Shown: positions 38,880 to 47,603 of the stretch, piece after piece
Layout: each line of letters opens with the position of its first letter
Numbering within the stretch: position 1 is the stretch's first letter
DNA from: Actinomycetota bacterium
Lineage (GTDB): Bacteria; Actinomycetota; Thermoleophilia; Solirubrobacterales; Solirubrobacteraceae
Length of the DNA stretch: 64,000 nt
NCBI GenBank assembly: GCA_005883215.1
Contig: VAYS01000002.1
Location: 62,001-126,000 of the forward strand
Reading direction: 5' to 3'
Notes under the pieces: model-generated
Told to the model about the DNA's origin: nothing
Seen by the model: the letters and a program-made list of their open reading frames with translations, nothing else
Database searches by the model: none
Translations under genes and position numbers: made by a program

Positions 38880-39719
38880 GTGCTCGACGGGGTCGTGCTG
38901 GTGGATAAGCCGGCCGGCATCAGCTCCCACGACGCGGTGGCGGCGGTGCGTGGGCGCACCGGAGCGCGCACCGGCCACGCCGGCACGCTCGACCCCTTCG
39001 CCACCGGCCTGCTGCTGGTGCTGGTGGGCCGGGCCACGCGGCTCGCGCGCTTCTTCGTAGAGCTGCCCAAGACCTATCGGGCGGTGGCTCGGTTCGGGGC
39101 CGTCTCCAGCACCCATGACCCCGAGGGCGAGATCCGGCTGACCGGGAGGGTCCCGAGCTCGCCGCCAGCGCCCCCCACCGGGCGGTTGCGCCAGCGCCCG
39201 CCCGAGTTCTCGGCGGTCAAGGTGGGCGGCGAGCGCGCCTACCGCCGGGCCCGGCGCGGCGAGCGCTTCGAGCTCGCCGAGCGCGAGATCGTGGTGCATC
39301 GCTTCGACGTGCTCTGGCACCGCGGCGAACACGCCGGGTTCGAGATCGAATGCTCCTCGGGCACCTACGTGCGCTCGCTGATTGCCGGCCTGGGGGACGC
39401 CTACTGCGCCGAGCTGCGGCGCACCCGCATCGGCCCGTTCTCGGTCGAGGACGCCGATCCGGGCGCGCTCGAGCAACGCGCCGAGGGACCGGTCCAGGTG
39501 CTGGGGCTCGATCGCGCCCTGGGCTTTCTGGAGCGGGTGCACGTCGGCGGCGCGCTCGCCCGCGCCGCCGGTCACGGCCGGCCCGTCGCGGTGGGCGACC
39601 GCTCGGGGCTGTCGGGCCCGGTGGTGGTGGCCGACGACGCCGGGCCGATCGCGGTGTCCGAGCCCGAGTCCGGGCCCGAGGGCACGCTCCTGCGACCGCT
39701 CGTCGTGCTGCGCGGCTGA
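38880..39719 (+). CDS. truB: tRNA pseudouridine-55 synthase, slightly shortened
   Basis: Makes pseudouridine 55 in the T-loop of tRNAs. It is 279 residues with the N-terminal DKPAGISSHDAV, the catalytic Asp in GHAGTLDPFATGLL, and SSGTYVRSLIAGLG. Between TGRV and RPPEFSAVK the sequence is a ~12-residue Pro-rich stretch instead of the usual ~20-residue helix, so the thumb region is short. The GTG start lies 16 bases after nrnA. Confidence 0.92.
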   Translation: MLDGVVLVDKPAGISSHDAVAAVRGRTGARTGHAGTLDPFATGLLLVLVGRATRLARFFVELPKTYRAVARFGAVSSTHDPEGEIRLTGRVPSSPPAPPTGRLRQRPPEFSAVKVGGERAYRRARRGERFELAEREIVVHRFDVLWHRGEHAGFEIECSSGTYVRSLIAGLGDAYCAELRRTRIGPFSVEDADPGALEQRAEGPVQVLGLDRALGFLERVHVGGALARAAGHGRPVAVGDRSGLSGPVVVADDAGPIAVSEPESGPEGTLLRPLVVLRG

Positions 39720-39741
39720 TTGCCGTAGCTTGGCGCCCTCA

Positions 39742-40608
39742 GTGCAGGTCAGCCGCTTTCCCGATGTCGAGCCGCGCCCGCGCCGCGTGGCGGTGGGCAC
39801 GTTCGACGGCGTCCACCTCGGCCACCAGGCGGTTATCTCCGGCGCCGACTCGGTGCTGACCTTCGACCCCCACCCCAGCGCGGTGGTCAGCCCCCAGCAC
39901 GCCACCAAGCTGCTCACCAGCCTGGAGGTGAAGACCGAGCTGATCGCGCAGCTGGGGGTGCGACAGCTGATCGTGATCCCGTTCGACCGCGACTTCGCGG
40001 CCCGCAGCGCCGAGGAGTTCATCGACCAGGTCCTGGTCGGCGCGCTGCAGGCGACCCATGTCTCGGTGGGCGAGAACTTCCGCTTCGGCCATCAGGCGCG
40101 CGGGGACGCGGCGATGTTGGGCGACGACGGCCGCTTCCAGACCCGGGTGGAGCCGTTGATCGAGGTGGAGGGCGAGGTGGTCTCCTCGAGCCACATCCGG
40201 GCCCTCGTCCAGGCGGGCGAGGTGGCCACCGCGGCGCGCTTCTTGGGGGGGCCCTTCCAGTTCCGCGGCGAGGTGGTGCACGGAGACGCGCGCGGACGCC
40301 ATCTGGGCTACCCGACGGCCAACCTGGTCCCGCCCGACGAGCTGGTGTGCCCCGGACATGGGGTCTACGCCGGGCTGGCCGATGGCCGCCCGGCGGCGGT
40401 GAGCGTCGGGGTCAGGCCCACCTTTCGCACCGGCCGCGGCGAGCTGATCGAGGCCTACCTGATCGACTTCGACGGCGACCTCTACGGCCAACCCCTGCAT
40501 CTGGAGTTCCTCGAGCGCCTGCGCGGCGAGCGCCGCTTCGACACCCCCGCGGCGCTGGTCGAGCAGATGGCCCGGGACGTCGAGCAGGCCCGCCGCGTGG
40601 CCCGCTAG
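39742..40608 (+). CDS. ribF: Bifunctional riboflavin kinase / FAD synthetase
   Basis: Converts riboflavin to FMN and FAD. It is 288 residues: the N-terminal nucleotidyltransferase has VGTFDGVHLGH and SSSHIRALVQAGEV, and the C-terminal flavokinase has GRHLGYPTANL. The adenylyltransferase start is compact. I choose the GTG at 39742: the longer open frame runs out of phase through truB, and a TAGCTT -10-like element (39726-39731) lies 10 bases before this codon. Confidence 0.93.
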   Translation: MQVSRFPDVEPRPRRVAVGTFDGVHLGHQAVISGADSVLTFDPHPSAVVSPQHATKLLTSLEVKTELIAQLGVRQLIVIPFDRDFAARSAEEFIDQVLVGALQATHVSVGENFRFGHQARGDAAMLGDDGRFQTRVEPLIEVEGEVVSSSHIRALVQAGEVATAARFLGGPFQFRGEVVHGDARGRHLGYPTANLVPPDELVCPGHGVYAGLADGRPAAVSVGVRPTFRTGRGELIEAYLIDFDGDLYGQPLHLEFLERLRGERRFDTPAALVEQMARDVEQARRVAR

Positions 40609-40643
40609 GGCGCGCCAACGTCTGCTAGCTTGGGCCGCCAGCG

Positions 40644-40913
40644 ATGACCGTCACCAGCGAGCGCAAGCGCGAGATCGTCGGCCAGTTCGGGGACACCGAC
40701 GCCAACACGGGCTCGGCCCGGGTTCAGATCGCGCTGCTCACCGAGCGCATAAACGAGCTCACCGAGCACCTGCGCTCGCACGTCAAGGACCACCACTCGC
40801 GCCGGGGCCTGCTCAAGCTGGTGGGCCGCCGGCGGCGCCTGCTCAACTACCTCCAGCGCCGAGACCTCGAGGGCTATCGCAGCCTGGTGCGCGAGCTCGG
40901 CCTGCGCAAGTAG
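40644..40913 (+). CDS. rpsO: 30S ribosomal protein S15
   Basis: An 89-residue primary rRNA-binding protein of the small subunit. All hallmarks are present: the DTGS-type site ([19 protein letters not shown], seen as [20 protein letters not shown]), [19 protein letters not shown] and the LGLRK end. A TAGCTT at 40626-40631, 12 bases before the ATG, may be its promoter. pnp, the classical partner, lies two genes downstream. Confidence 0.96.
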   Translation: MTVTSERKREIVGQFGDTDANTGSARVQIALLTERINELTEHLRSHVKDHHSRRGLLKLVGRRRRLLNYLQRRDLEGYRSLVRELGLRK

Positions 40914-40935
40914 CCCTAGCCGCCGCCGGGGCACG

Positions 40936-41400
40936 ATGACCGTCATCCCTCCCGGCCAACCCGCGCCCGAGTTCAGCCTGGCCACTGAGCAAGGCGAGCG
41001 CCTCAGCGACGCCGACCTGGAGGGCCAGACGACGGTGCTGGTGTTCTATCCGTTCGCCTTTAGCCCGGTGTGCACCGACCAGCTAAGCGTTTATCAGGAG
41101 GTGCTGGATGAGCTGGAGAGCCGGGGGGCCAAGGTCTACGGCGTCTCCTGCGACAGCACCTGGGCCCAGAAGGCGTTTCGAGAGAAGCTCGGCGTGACCA
41201 TCCCCCAGCTCTCGGACTTCGAGCCCAAGGGCAAGGCCTGCGAGGCCTTCGGCGTCCTGCACCCGGGCGGCTTTGCCCAGCGCGCACTGGTGATCATCGG
41301 TCCCGACCGCGTGGTGCGCTACAGCTACCAGGCCCCTTCGCCCGCCGAGCTCCCGGGGGCAAACCTCATCTTCGACGGGCTCGAGGCCGTCCCCAGCTAG
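40936..41400 (+). CDS. Peroxiredoxin (AhpE/Bcp-like)
   Basis: Thiol peroxidase removing hydroperoxides. It is 154 residues with the thioredoxin-like core and peroxidatic Cys in FYPFAFSPVCTDQL (~residue 46). A second Cys in GVSCDST could be structural. The FAFSPVCT pattern is closest to AhpE-type one-Cys enzymes of actinobacteria. It lies between rpsO and a DsbA-like gene, possibly as a redox pair inserted into the rpsO-pnp region. Confidence 0.9.
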   Translation: MTVIPPGQPAPEFSLATEQGERLSDADLEGQTTVLVFYPFAFSPVCTDQLSVYQEVLDELESRGAKVYGVSCDSTWAQKAFREKLGVTIPQLSDFEPKGKACEAFGVLHPGGFAQRALVIIGPDRVVRYSYQAPSPAELPGANLIFDGLEAVPS

Positions 41401-41428
41401 GCCGAGGCAGGACCGACTGGCGGGGGCG

Positions 41429-41983
41429 ATGACCGATCTGCGCAGCTCCGCGCCCCCGCCGCTGGACGACTCCGACCACGTGCGGGGGCCCACCGAAGCG
41501 CCGCTTCTCCTGCTCTACGGCGACTTCGCCTGTCCCTCCTGCGCCCTGGCCGACCGGCGCCTGCGCCGGCTGCCCCTGCGCTACGCGTTCCGTCACTTCG
41601 CGCTGCGGAGCAAGCGCCCACGGGCGCTGGCGCTGGCCTGCGCGTCCGAGGCGGCCGCCCGCCAGGGAGCGTTCTGGCCGATGCACGACGCCCTGTTCGA
41701 CGACCAGGGCCATCAGGACGATCCTCACCTGTGGCGCCGAGCCCAGGCCCTGGGGCTCGATCTGGAGCGCTTTGAAGCCGACCGGCGGGCGGAAGTGACC
41801 GCCGCGAGGGTGGCGCGCGACGTGACCTCGGGGCTGCGGGCCGGCGTGGCGCTGACCCCGACGCTGTTCGTGGGGGGCGAACGCCACGCCGGGCCGCCCA
41901 CCCCGGAGCTGCTCGAGGCTCTCGCCGCCGGGATCGCCCGAGCCGGGCGCGGGGAAGAGCCGGCGCGAGCGGATAGCATGTAG
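41429..41983 (+). CDS. DsbA-like thioredoxin-fold protein
   Basis: A 184-residue DsbA/FrnE-type thiol oxidoreductase. The active-site CPSC follows GDFA near residue 35, and the cis-Pro loop is ALTPTLFVGG. No signal peptide is seen, so it is probably cytoplasmic. It may reduce the adjacent peroxiredoxin or act in general disulfide handling; the partner is not proven. The pnp promoter lies in its last codons. Confidence 0.85.
   Translation: MTDLRSSAPPPLDDSDHVRGPTEAPLLLLYGDFACPSCALADRRLRRLPLRYAFRHFALRSKRPRALALACASEAAARQGAFWPMHDALFDDQGHQDDPHLWRRAQALGLDLERFEADRRAEVTAARVARDVTSGLRAGVALTPTLFVGGERHAGPPTPELLEALAAGIARAGRGEEPARADSM
41974..41979 (+). promoter_or_regulatory. -10 element of a probable pnp promoter
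   Basis: TAGCAT at the very end of the DsbA-like gene would start transcription near 41986 and give a ~67-base pnp leader containing the hairpin at 42018. Confidence 0.4.
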
Positions 41984-42017
41984 GCGTTCGATTTCGAGAA
42001 GAGTCGAGAGAAACCAG

Positions 42018-42039
42018 GTCCGTCCACCGAGGGGCGGAC
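42018..42039 (+). promoter_or_regulatory. Hairpin in the pnp leader, next to the ribosome site
   Basis: GTCCGTCC pairs with GGGCGGAC (one G-U) around a 6-base loop, ending one base before AGGAAGG (42040-42046), which is 6 bases from the ATG. PNPase genes are often self-regulated through a leader stem cut by RNase III; this stem is short, so that role is inference. Confidence 0.45.
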
Positions 42040-42052
42040 AGGAAGGCATCAC

Positions 42053-44311
42053 ATGAATAACGAAGTTACGCGGGTCTCCGTGCCCATCGCCGGCACGGAG
42101 TTCTCGTTTGAGACCGGCAAGCTCGCCAAGCAGGCTTCCGGTGCAGTGGTTGTACGGGCCGGGGACACGATGGTGCTGTGCACCGCGACCGCCGGCAACC
42201 TGCGCGAAGTCGACTTCCTCCCCCTGACGGTGGACGTCGAGGAGCGTATGTATGCGGCCGGGAAGATTCCCGGCTCCTTCTTCAAGCGCGAGGGTCGCGC
42301 GGGTGAGAAGGCCACGCTCACGGCGCGCCTGATCGACCGCCCGATCCGGCCGCTGTTTCCCAAGGGCTGGCGCTTTGAGACCCAGCTGGTCGCGCTGCCG
42401 GTCTCGGTGGACCACGTCCACCCCTACGACATCCTGGCCATGAACGGCGCCTCGGCGGCGCTGATGGTCTCCCACATCCCGTTCGACACGCCCGTGGGGT
42501 CGGTGCGGATCGGCAAGGTGGACGGCAACTTCGTGGTCAACCCCGAGGAGCCCGAGCTGCTCGAAGACACCGACCTCGACCTCATCGTGGCCGGTACCGA
42601 GGACGCGATCCTCATGGTCGAGGCGGGGGCCAACGAGATCCCCGAGGCCGAGATCCTCGACGCCCTGGACATCGCCCACGGCGAGGTCAAGAAGCTCTGC
42701 GCCCTGCAGCGCGAGCTGGCCGCCACGGCGGGCAAGCCCAAGCTCGAGATCGAGGCACCCGCCGTGGACGCCACGGTCCTCGAGGCAATCAAGGCCAGCC
42801 ATTACGACCGGCTGGACTCGGCCACCCAGGTCGAGGACAAGCTCGAGCGCCAGGACGCCACCAAGGCGGTCGAGGCCGAGGTCCTCGAACAGCACGCCGG
42901 GGATCCCCAGGCCGAGGAGCACGCCGAGCGCCGCGCCGCGGCGCAGGCCGCGTTCGACAAGCTGGAAAAGCAGATCATCCGCGAGCGGATCGCCGTCCAC
43001 AAGAAGCGTCCGGACGGACGGGCCGAGAACGAGATCCGCGACATCTCGATCGAGGTCGGGGTGGCGCCGCGGACGCACGGCTCGGCGCTGTTCACCCGCG
43101 GCCAGACCCAGGCGCTTTCGGCGGTGGCGCTGGGCACGCTCAAGGAGGAGATGCGCCTCGACACGCTGGGGCTGCAGACGAAGAAGTTCTACTTCCACCA
43201 CTACAACTTCCCGCCCTTCTCGGTGGGGGAGGCCGGCTTCATGCGGGGGCCCAAGCGCCGTGACATCGGCCACGGGGCGCTGGCCGAGCGGGCGCTCGTG
43301 CCGATGGTGCCCAGCACCGAGGAGTTCCCCTACACCATCCGCCTGGTGTCGGACATCCTCGAGTCCAACGGATCCTCCTCGATGGCCTCGGTGTGCGGCT
43401 CCTCGCTGGCGCTGATGGACGCCGGCGTACCGCTCAAGCGCCCGGTGGCGGGGATCGCCATGGGCCTGATCAAGGAGGGCGAGGACTACACCGTGCTCAC
43501 CGACATCGCCGGAGTCGAGGACCACCTGGGGGACATGGACTTCAAGGTGGCCGGCACCGAGCGCGGGATCACCGCCCTGCAGATGGACATCAAGATCAGC
43601 GGCGTGACGTTCGAGATCCTGCGCGACGCCCTGGCCCAGGCCAACCAGGCGCGCAGCTTCATCCTCGAGCGCATGGGCGAGGTGATCGGTGCGCCGCGAG
43701 CCGAGCTCAGCCCGCACGCGCCGCGGATCCAGACCCTGCAGATCGATCCCAGCCAGATCGGGCTGCTGATCGGCAAGGGCGGCGAGACCATCCGCGGCCT
43801 GAGCGAGGAGTACGAGTCCCAGATCGACGTCAACGACGACGGGCAGGTGCTGATCTACTCGGCCAACGGCGAGCTGGGCGACGCGCTGGCCGAGCGCATC
43901 CGGGTGATGATGAAGGAGGTCGAGGTCGGCGACGAGTACAGCGGCAAGGTGGTCAAGACGACCGCCTTCGGCGCGTTCGTGGAGCTGTCCAAGGGCACCG
44001 ACGGCCTTTTGCACATCTCCAACATCTCTCCCGGGCGCCGGGTGGAGACCGTCGAGGACGTGCTCAACAAGGGCGATGAGGTCGCGGTGCGGGTGGTCGA
44101 GGTCGACCGCGAGCGCGGGCGCATCGGCCTGCGCATGGCCGACGACCCCGACGTGGCCGGAAAGACCGTCGAGGAGCTGGCCGGGGTAGGGACCGGCGGC
44201 GGGGGCGGGGGAGGGGGCCCGCGGCGGGGCCGCGAGGGCGGACGCGACGGGCATGGGTCGCGGGGCTCGGGCCGCCCGCGCCACTCACGCGATCGCGACG
44301 CCAGCCGCTAG
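42053..44311 (+). CDS. pnp: Polyribonucleotide nucleotidyltransferase (PNPase)
   Basis: Phosphorolytic 3'-5' exoribonuclease and, in actinobacteria, the RNA tailing enzyme. It is 752 residues: two RNase PH domains (GSFFKREGRAGEKATLTARL in part; SDILESNGSSSMASVCG in the catalytic second domain), an alpha-helical linker, a KH domain with IGLLIGKGGETIRGL, and an S1 domain with GKVVKTTAFGAFVEL. It ends in a Gly/Arg/Asp-rich tail of ~45 residues (GGGGGGGGPRRGREGG). The start has a clean AGGAAGG ribosome site. Confidence 0.96.
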   Translation: MNNEVTRVSVPIAGTEFSFETGKLAKQASGAVVVRAGDTMVLCTATAGNLREVDFLPLTVDVEERMYAAGKIPGSFFKREGRAGEKATLTARLIDRPIRPLFPKGWRFETQLVALPVSVDHVHPYDILAMNGASAALMVSHIPFDTPVGSVRIGKVDGNFVVNPEEPELLEDTDLDLIVAGTEDAILMVEAGANEIPEAEILDALDIAHGEVKKLCALQRELAATAGKPKLEIEAPAVDATVLEAIKASHYDRLDSATQVEDKLERQDATKAVEAEVLEQHAGDPQAEEHAERRAAAQAAFDKLEKQIIRERIAVHKKRPDGRAENEIRDISIEVGVAPRTHGSALFTRGQTQALSAVALGTLKEEMRLDTLGLQTKKFYFHHYNFPPFSVGEAGFMRGPKRRDIGHGALAERALVPMVPSTEEFPYTIRLVSDILESNGSSSMASVCGSSLALMDAGVPLKRPVAGIAMGLIKEGEDYTVLTDIAGVEDHLGDMDFKVAGTERGITALQMDIKISGVTFEILRDALAQANQARSFILERMGEVIGAPRAELSPHAPRIQTLQIDPSQIGLLIGKGGETIRGLSEEYESQIDVNDDGQVLIYSANGELGDALAERIRVMMKEVEVGDEYSGKVVKTTAFGAFVELSKGTDGLLHISNISPGRRVETVEDVLNKGDEVAVRVVEVDRERGRIGLRMADDPDVAGKTVEELAGVGTGGGGGGGGPRRGREGGRDGHGSRGSGRPRHSRDRDASR

Positions 44312-44483
44312 CGCGGGCGGGGCCTAGACCATCCGCCCCCTCCCGCCACCGACCCCGGGCGGGCCGGCAGGGATCAGCCCTGCCGGCGGCGCCCGCGCTA
44401 TCCCGGCGGATGACGGGCCGGCGCCCGGGGCCGAGCACCGAGTCACCGAGCTCGAAGGTGGCCTGCGGGTAGCCACCGAGCCC

Positions 44484-45719
44484 ATGGCCGGGGTGCGCTC
44501 GGTGGCCCTGGCGTTCTGGATCGCCACCGGATCGGTGGCCGAGGCCGACGAGCAGGCCGGGCTGTCGCACCTGCTCGAGCACATGCTCTTCCGCGGCACT
44601 CCCCGTCTGACCTCGACCGAGATCGACGCCCTGTTCGACGAGATGGGCGCCGAGCTCAACGCCGGCACGGCCAAGGACTCCACCTCGGTCTACACGCGCG
44701 TACTCGACCGCCACCTGCCCCGGGCGCTGGAGGTGATCGGCGACATGGTCTGGCGGCCGGCGCTCAACGATCTCGACGCCGAGCGCCAGGTCGTGCTGGA
44801 GGAGATCGCCATGTACGAGGACGACCCCCAGGACCGCGTGTTCGACCTGCTCGGCGAGGCGGTGTTTCCCGCCCATCCGCTGGGGCGGCCGATCATCGGT
44901 CGCGCCGCGGTCGTCGCCGGCGTAGCGCGCGACGATCTGGCCCGGTTTCACGCCCAGCGCTACGTCCCGTCCAACGTCGTGCTGGCCGCCGCCGGCTCGG
45001 TCGATCACGACGAGCTGGTCGAGCTCGTGCGCCGGGCGGGCGCCGAGCGCGAGGAGCTGGGCGCGCCCGCCCTGCCCGCGGCGCCCGAGCCGACCCCGCC
45101 GAAACTGCGCTACGCGGGCAAGGACACCGAGCAGGTCCATCTCTGCCTGGGGGGGCGGGCGCTGGCCCGCGACGACGAGCGCCGGTTCGCCCTGCGCGTG
45201 CTGGACAACATCCTCGGCGGCACCTCGTCATCGCGGCTGTTTCAGGAGGTACGCGAGCGGCGCGGGCTCGCCTACTCGGTGTTCTCCTTTCAGAGCCTGT
45301 ACGCCGAGACGGGCCAGGTGGGGATCTACCTGGGAACGCGACCCGACCGGCTGGCCCGGGCACTGGCGGTGGTCGCCGACGAGTTGGGACGCCTGCTCCA
45401 GGATGGACCGACGGAGGCGGAGCTCGACCGGGGGCGCGAGAACGTCAAGGGGCGCACGGCGCTGGCGCTCGAGTCGACCTCGGCACGCATGAACCGGCTG
45501 GGCTCCTCGCTGCTCGCCGACATGCCCGTGCTCTCGCTCGACGAGGTGATCGAACGCGTCGACGCGGTCGGCCGCCAGGACGTCGTTGCCCTGATGGGCA
45601 GCCTGTTCGATCCCGAGGGGCTCTCGGCGGCGGCGATCGGCCCCAGCGAGCAGACCGTACGCGACGGCTTGCGGGCGGTAACCGGGGAGCTGGACCCCGC
45701 GCCGGCCGCAGTGCCATGA
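44484..45719 (+). CDS. M16-family zinc peptidase, N-terminus unclear
   Basis: Pitrilysin-like protease with the inverted zinc motif HLLEHMLF (HxxEH) and the downstream Glu in ERQVVLEEIAMYEDDP. The second, non-catalytic M16 half has RGLAYSVFSF. It ends at an overlap with dapB (ATGA). The ATG at 44484 drops the first beta-strand: the same frame upstream reads HRVTELEGGLRVATEPMAGV without any ATG/GTG back to a stop at 44325. An ATG at 44410 in another frame would supply the start if the GGGG at 44427-44430 had one more G. pnp-M16-dapB is a conserved actinobacterial order. Confidence 0.88.
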   Translation: MAGVRSVALAFWIATGSVAEADEQAGLSHLLEHMLFRGTPRLTSTEIDALFDEMGAELNAGTAKDSTSVYTRVLDRHLPRALEVIGDMVWRPALNDLDAERQVVLEEIAMYEDDPQDRVFDLLGEAVFPAHPLGRPIIGRAAVVAGVARDDLARFHAQRYVPSNVVLAAAGSVDHDELVELVRRAGAEREELGAPALPAAPEPTPPKLRYAGKDTEQVHLCLGGRALARDDERRFALRVLDNILGGTSSSRLFQEVRERRGLAYSVFSFQSLYAETGQVGIYLGTRPDRLARALAVVADELGRLLQDGPTEAELDRGRENVKGRTALALESTSARMNRLGSSLLADMPVLSLDEVIERVDAVGRQDVVALMGSLFDPEGLSAAAIGPSEQTVRDGLRAVTGELDPAPAAVP

Positions 45720-46396
45720 TCCGGGTGGCCGTGGCGGGAGCGGCCGGGCGCATGGGCCAGGCGGTGTGCGCGGCGGTGGGGGCGGCCGAGGACCTCGCGC
45801 TCTGCGGCCAGGCCGATCCGGCGCTGGGGACGGGAGTGGAGGAGGTCCTCGACGGCGCCGAGGTGCTGGTCGACTTCACCGCGCCCGATGTCGCGGCGGC
45901 CAACGTTGGCGCGGCGCTGGACGCCGGCGTGCACGTGGTGCTGGGGACGACCGGCTATGACCCCGCCGCGCTGGAGGCCAAGGCACGGGACGCGCGGGGG
46001 CGCGCCAACCTGTTCGTGGCTCCCAACTTCGCCATCGGGGCGGTGCTGATGATGCGGTTCGCCGCCGAGGCGGCGCGCCACCTTCCCGCCGGCGAGATCG
46101 TCGAGCTGCACCACGATCAAAAGCGCGATGCCCCCAGCGGGACGGCGGCGCGAACCGCCGAGCTGATGGCGCAGGCCAGCGGCCGCCCCGCCCCCCCGAT
46201 CCACTCGGTGCGCCTCCCAGGCCTGGTTGCCCATCAGGAGGTCATCCTGGGCGGGGAGGGCCAGACCCTGACCATTCGCCACGACTCACTGGCGCGGGAG
46301 TCGTTCATGCCCGGGGTCCTGCTGGCCGTGCGCCGGGTGGGAGAGCTCGAGCGCTCGCCCACGGTGGGGCTCGAGGCGCTGCTGTTCGACACCTAG
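45716..46396 (+). CDS. dapB: 4-hydroxy-tetrahydrodipicolinate reductase
   Basis: NAD(P)H-dependent step of lysine/diaminopimelate synthesis. It is a short form of 226 residues: Rossmann motif VAVAGAAGRMGQAV, VDFTAPDV, GTTGYD, and the catalytic signature ELHHDQKRDAPSGTAA. Overlap with the M16 gene by 4 bases suggests co-translation. thyX, often next in actinobacteria, is not here; dapA appears 3.2 kb further on. Confidence 0.95.
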   Translation: MIRVAVAGAAGRMGQAVCAAVGAAEDLALCGQADPALGTGVEEVLDGAEVLVDFTAPDVAAANVGAALDAGVHVVLGTTGYDPAALEAKARDARGRANLFVAPNFAIGAVLMMRFAAEAARHLPAGEIVELHHDQKRDAPSGTAARTAELMAQASGRPAPPIHSVRLPGLVAHQEVILGGEGQTLTIRHDSLARESFMPGVLLAVRRVGELERSPTVGLEALLFDT

Positions 46397-46442
46397 CGGC
46401 CGAGCGGCGTCGGCGGCCGGCGCGACCGGGGAGGAAGGCGGC

Positions 46443-46994
46443 TCAGGAGCTGCCCAGAAGGACGCCGATGGCGAGCACGATCGCGCCGCCGAGCGTGACC
46501 ACCAGCAGCGAGGAGCGCAGCGACACGTGCAAGAAACGGTTGCGCACCCAGGCGATCGTGAACAGCTCGATGACCACCACGATCCCGGCCACGGCGAGCG
46601 CGGTGCTGCGCTGGGAGATGACGAAGGGCAGCGTGTGAAAGATCCCGCCGAACGTGGTGGCGCCCCCGGTGATCGCCCCGCGCACATAGGCCGAGCCGCG
46701 GTTGGTCTGCTCGCCGGTGTCGGACAGGGCCTCGGACCAGCCCATGCTCACCCCCGCTCCGAGCGCCGTGGCCAGCCCGACGACCAGCGCCGTGTGCGAG
46801 CCGGAGAAGATGGCGGCGGCGAAGATCGGGGCCAGCGTGGAGACCGTCCCGTCGATCATCCCCACCAGCGCCGGTTGGACAACCCGCAGCACGAAGTCGG
46901 CCTCTCCGCCAAAGCCCCATCGGCGGGCCAGAGAATCCACCAGCCGCTGGGCCCGGGTCATCGACACGGCACGGGCTCCGGCGTCCCCGGTCAC
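46443..46994 (-). CDS. VIT1/CCC1-family metal transporter
   Basis: A 183-residue membrane protein with five likely helices. The first carries the family-type motif VGMIDGTVSTLAPIFAAA, and GLATALGAGVSMGWSEALSD contains the conserved Gly-rich/charged turn. VIT/CCC1 proteins move Fe2+ or Mn2+ across membranes, here probably out of the cytoplasm. The start is uncertain (GTG 46994 or ATG 46961). It converges with dapB and is divergent from a Fur-family regulator, which makes control by metal likely. Confidence 0.82.
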   Translation of the reverse strand: MTGDAGARAVSMTRAQRLVDSLARRWGFGGEADFVLRVVQPALVGMIDGTVSTLAPIFAAAIFSGSHTALVVGLATALGAGVSMGWSEALSDTGEQTNRGSAYVRGAITGGATTFGGIFHTLPFVISQRSTALAVAGIVVVIELFTIAWVRNRFLHVSLRSSLLVVTLGGAIVLAIGVLLGSS

Positions 46995-47017
46995 CGCGGG
47001 CGGACGTGGGGTCGGGA

Positions 47018-47090
47018 AATGCTCACCCGAACATTATGACAAATCATTTAGAGTAAGGGTTGCCTAACTACAACGAGGAAGTACAATTGA
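47018..47090. promoter_or_regulatory. AT-rich divergent promoter/operator between the VIT transporter and the Fur-family gene
   Basis: An island of low GC. Rightward: TTGCCT (47060-47065) and TACAAT (47082-47087) with a 16-base spacer. Leftward: CATAAT on the minus strand at 47033-47038. Two possible operator motifs are present: ATGACAAATCAT (47036-47047, inverted ATGA/TCAT), and, overlapping the rightward -35, a partial match to the TTAGGTTAGG-type DtxR/IdeR box (minus strand GTTAGGCAACCC). Confidence 0.55.
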
Positions 47091-47099
47091 ATCCCACCG

Positions 47100-47567
47100 G
47101 TGGCCACCTCCAGCCCTCCTTCCCCGCCGTCGACCGCCGCCCTCGATCGAGAGCTGGTCGAGCTGCTGCGCCGGCGCGGCCAGCGGGTGACCAGCCAGCG
47201 GCTGGTGCTTCACCGCGTGCTGCGCCAGCGCGACCGCCACGTCAGCGCCGAAGAGCTCATGGAGGTCGCCCGGGCGGACCTGCCGGGGACCTCGGCTCCG
47301 ACGATCTACGCCACGCTCGCGCTGTTCGAAGAGCTCGGGCTCGTACGTCGCGTGCCGGTCGGGGGCGGGGCGGCCCTGTATGACCCGCGCACCGATCCCC
47401 ACCACCACGCCGTGTGCCGTCGCTGCGGCGCCGTCGAGGACCTCGATGCGCCGGCCGAGCTCGCCGGGGCCATGGCCGTCGCCTTGCGCGGTGGGTTTGC
47501 CCCCGAGCGGGCGGACCTGGTGGTCAGCGGGCTCTGCGCCCGCTGCCGCTCCCGGGCTCCGGCCTAG
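47100..47567 (+). CDS. Fur-family metalloregulator (Fur/PerR/Zur)
   Basis: A 155-residue DNA-binding repressor. The winged helix contains RGQRVTSQRLVLHRVL and SAPTIYATLALFEELGLV, and the metal-binding loop is DPHHHAVCRRCG. Two CxxC pairs, CRRC and CARC, form the structural zinc site. The metal (Fe, Mn, Zn) or peroxide response cannot be told from sequence. The divergent VIT transporter favours iron or manganese. The GTG start lies 12 bases after the -10 TACAAT. Confidence 0.9.
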   Translation: MATSSPPSPPSTAALDRELVELLRRRGQRVTSQRLVLHRVLRQRDRHVSAEELMEVARADLPGTSAPTIYATLALFEELGLVRRVPVGGGAALYDPRTDPHHHAVCRRCGAVEDLDAPAELAGAMAVALRGGFAPERADLVVSGLCARCRSRAPA

Positions 47568-47603
47568 GCTGCTGCGCCACCCCGGGCGCTGTTGCTCCTT
47601 ACG

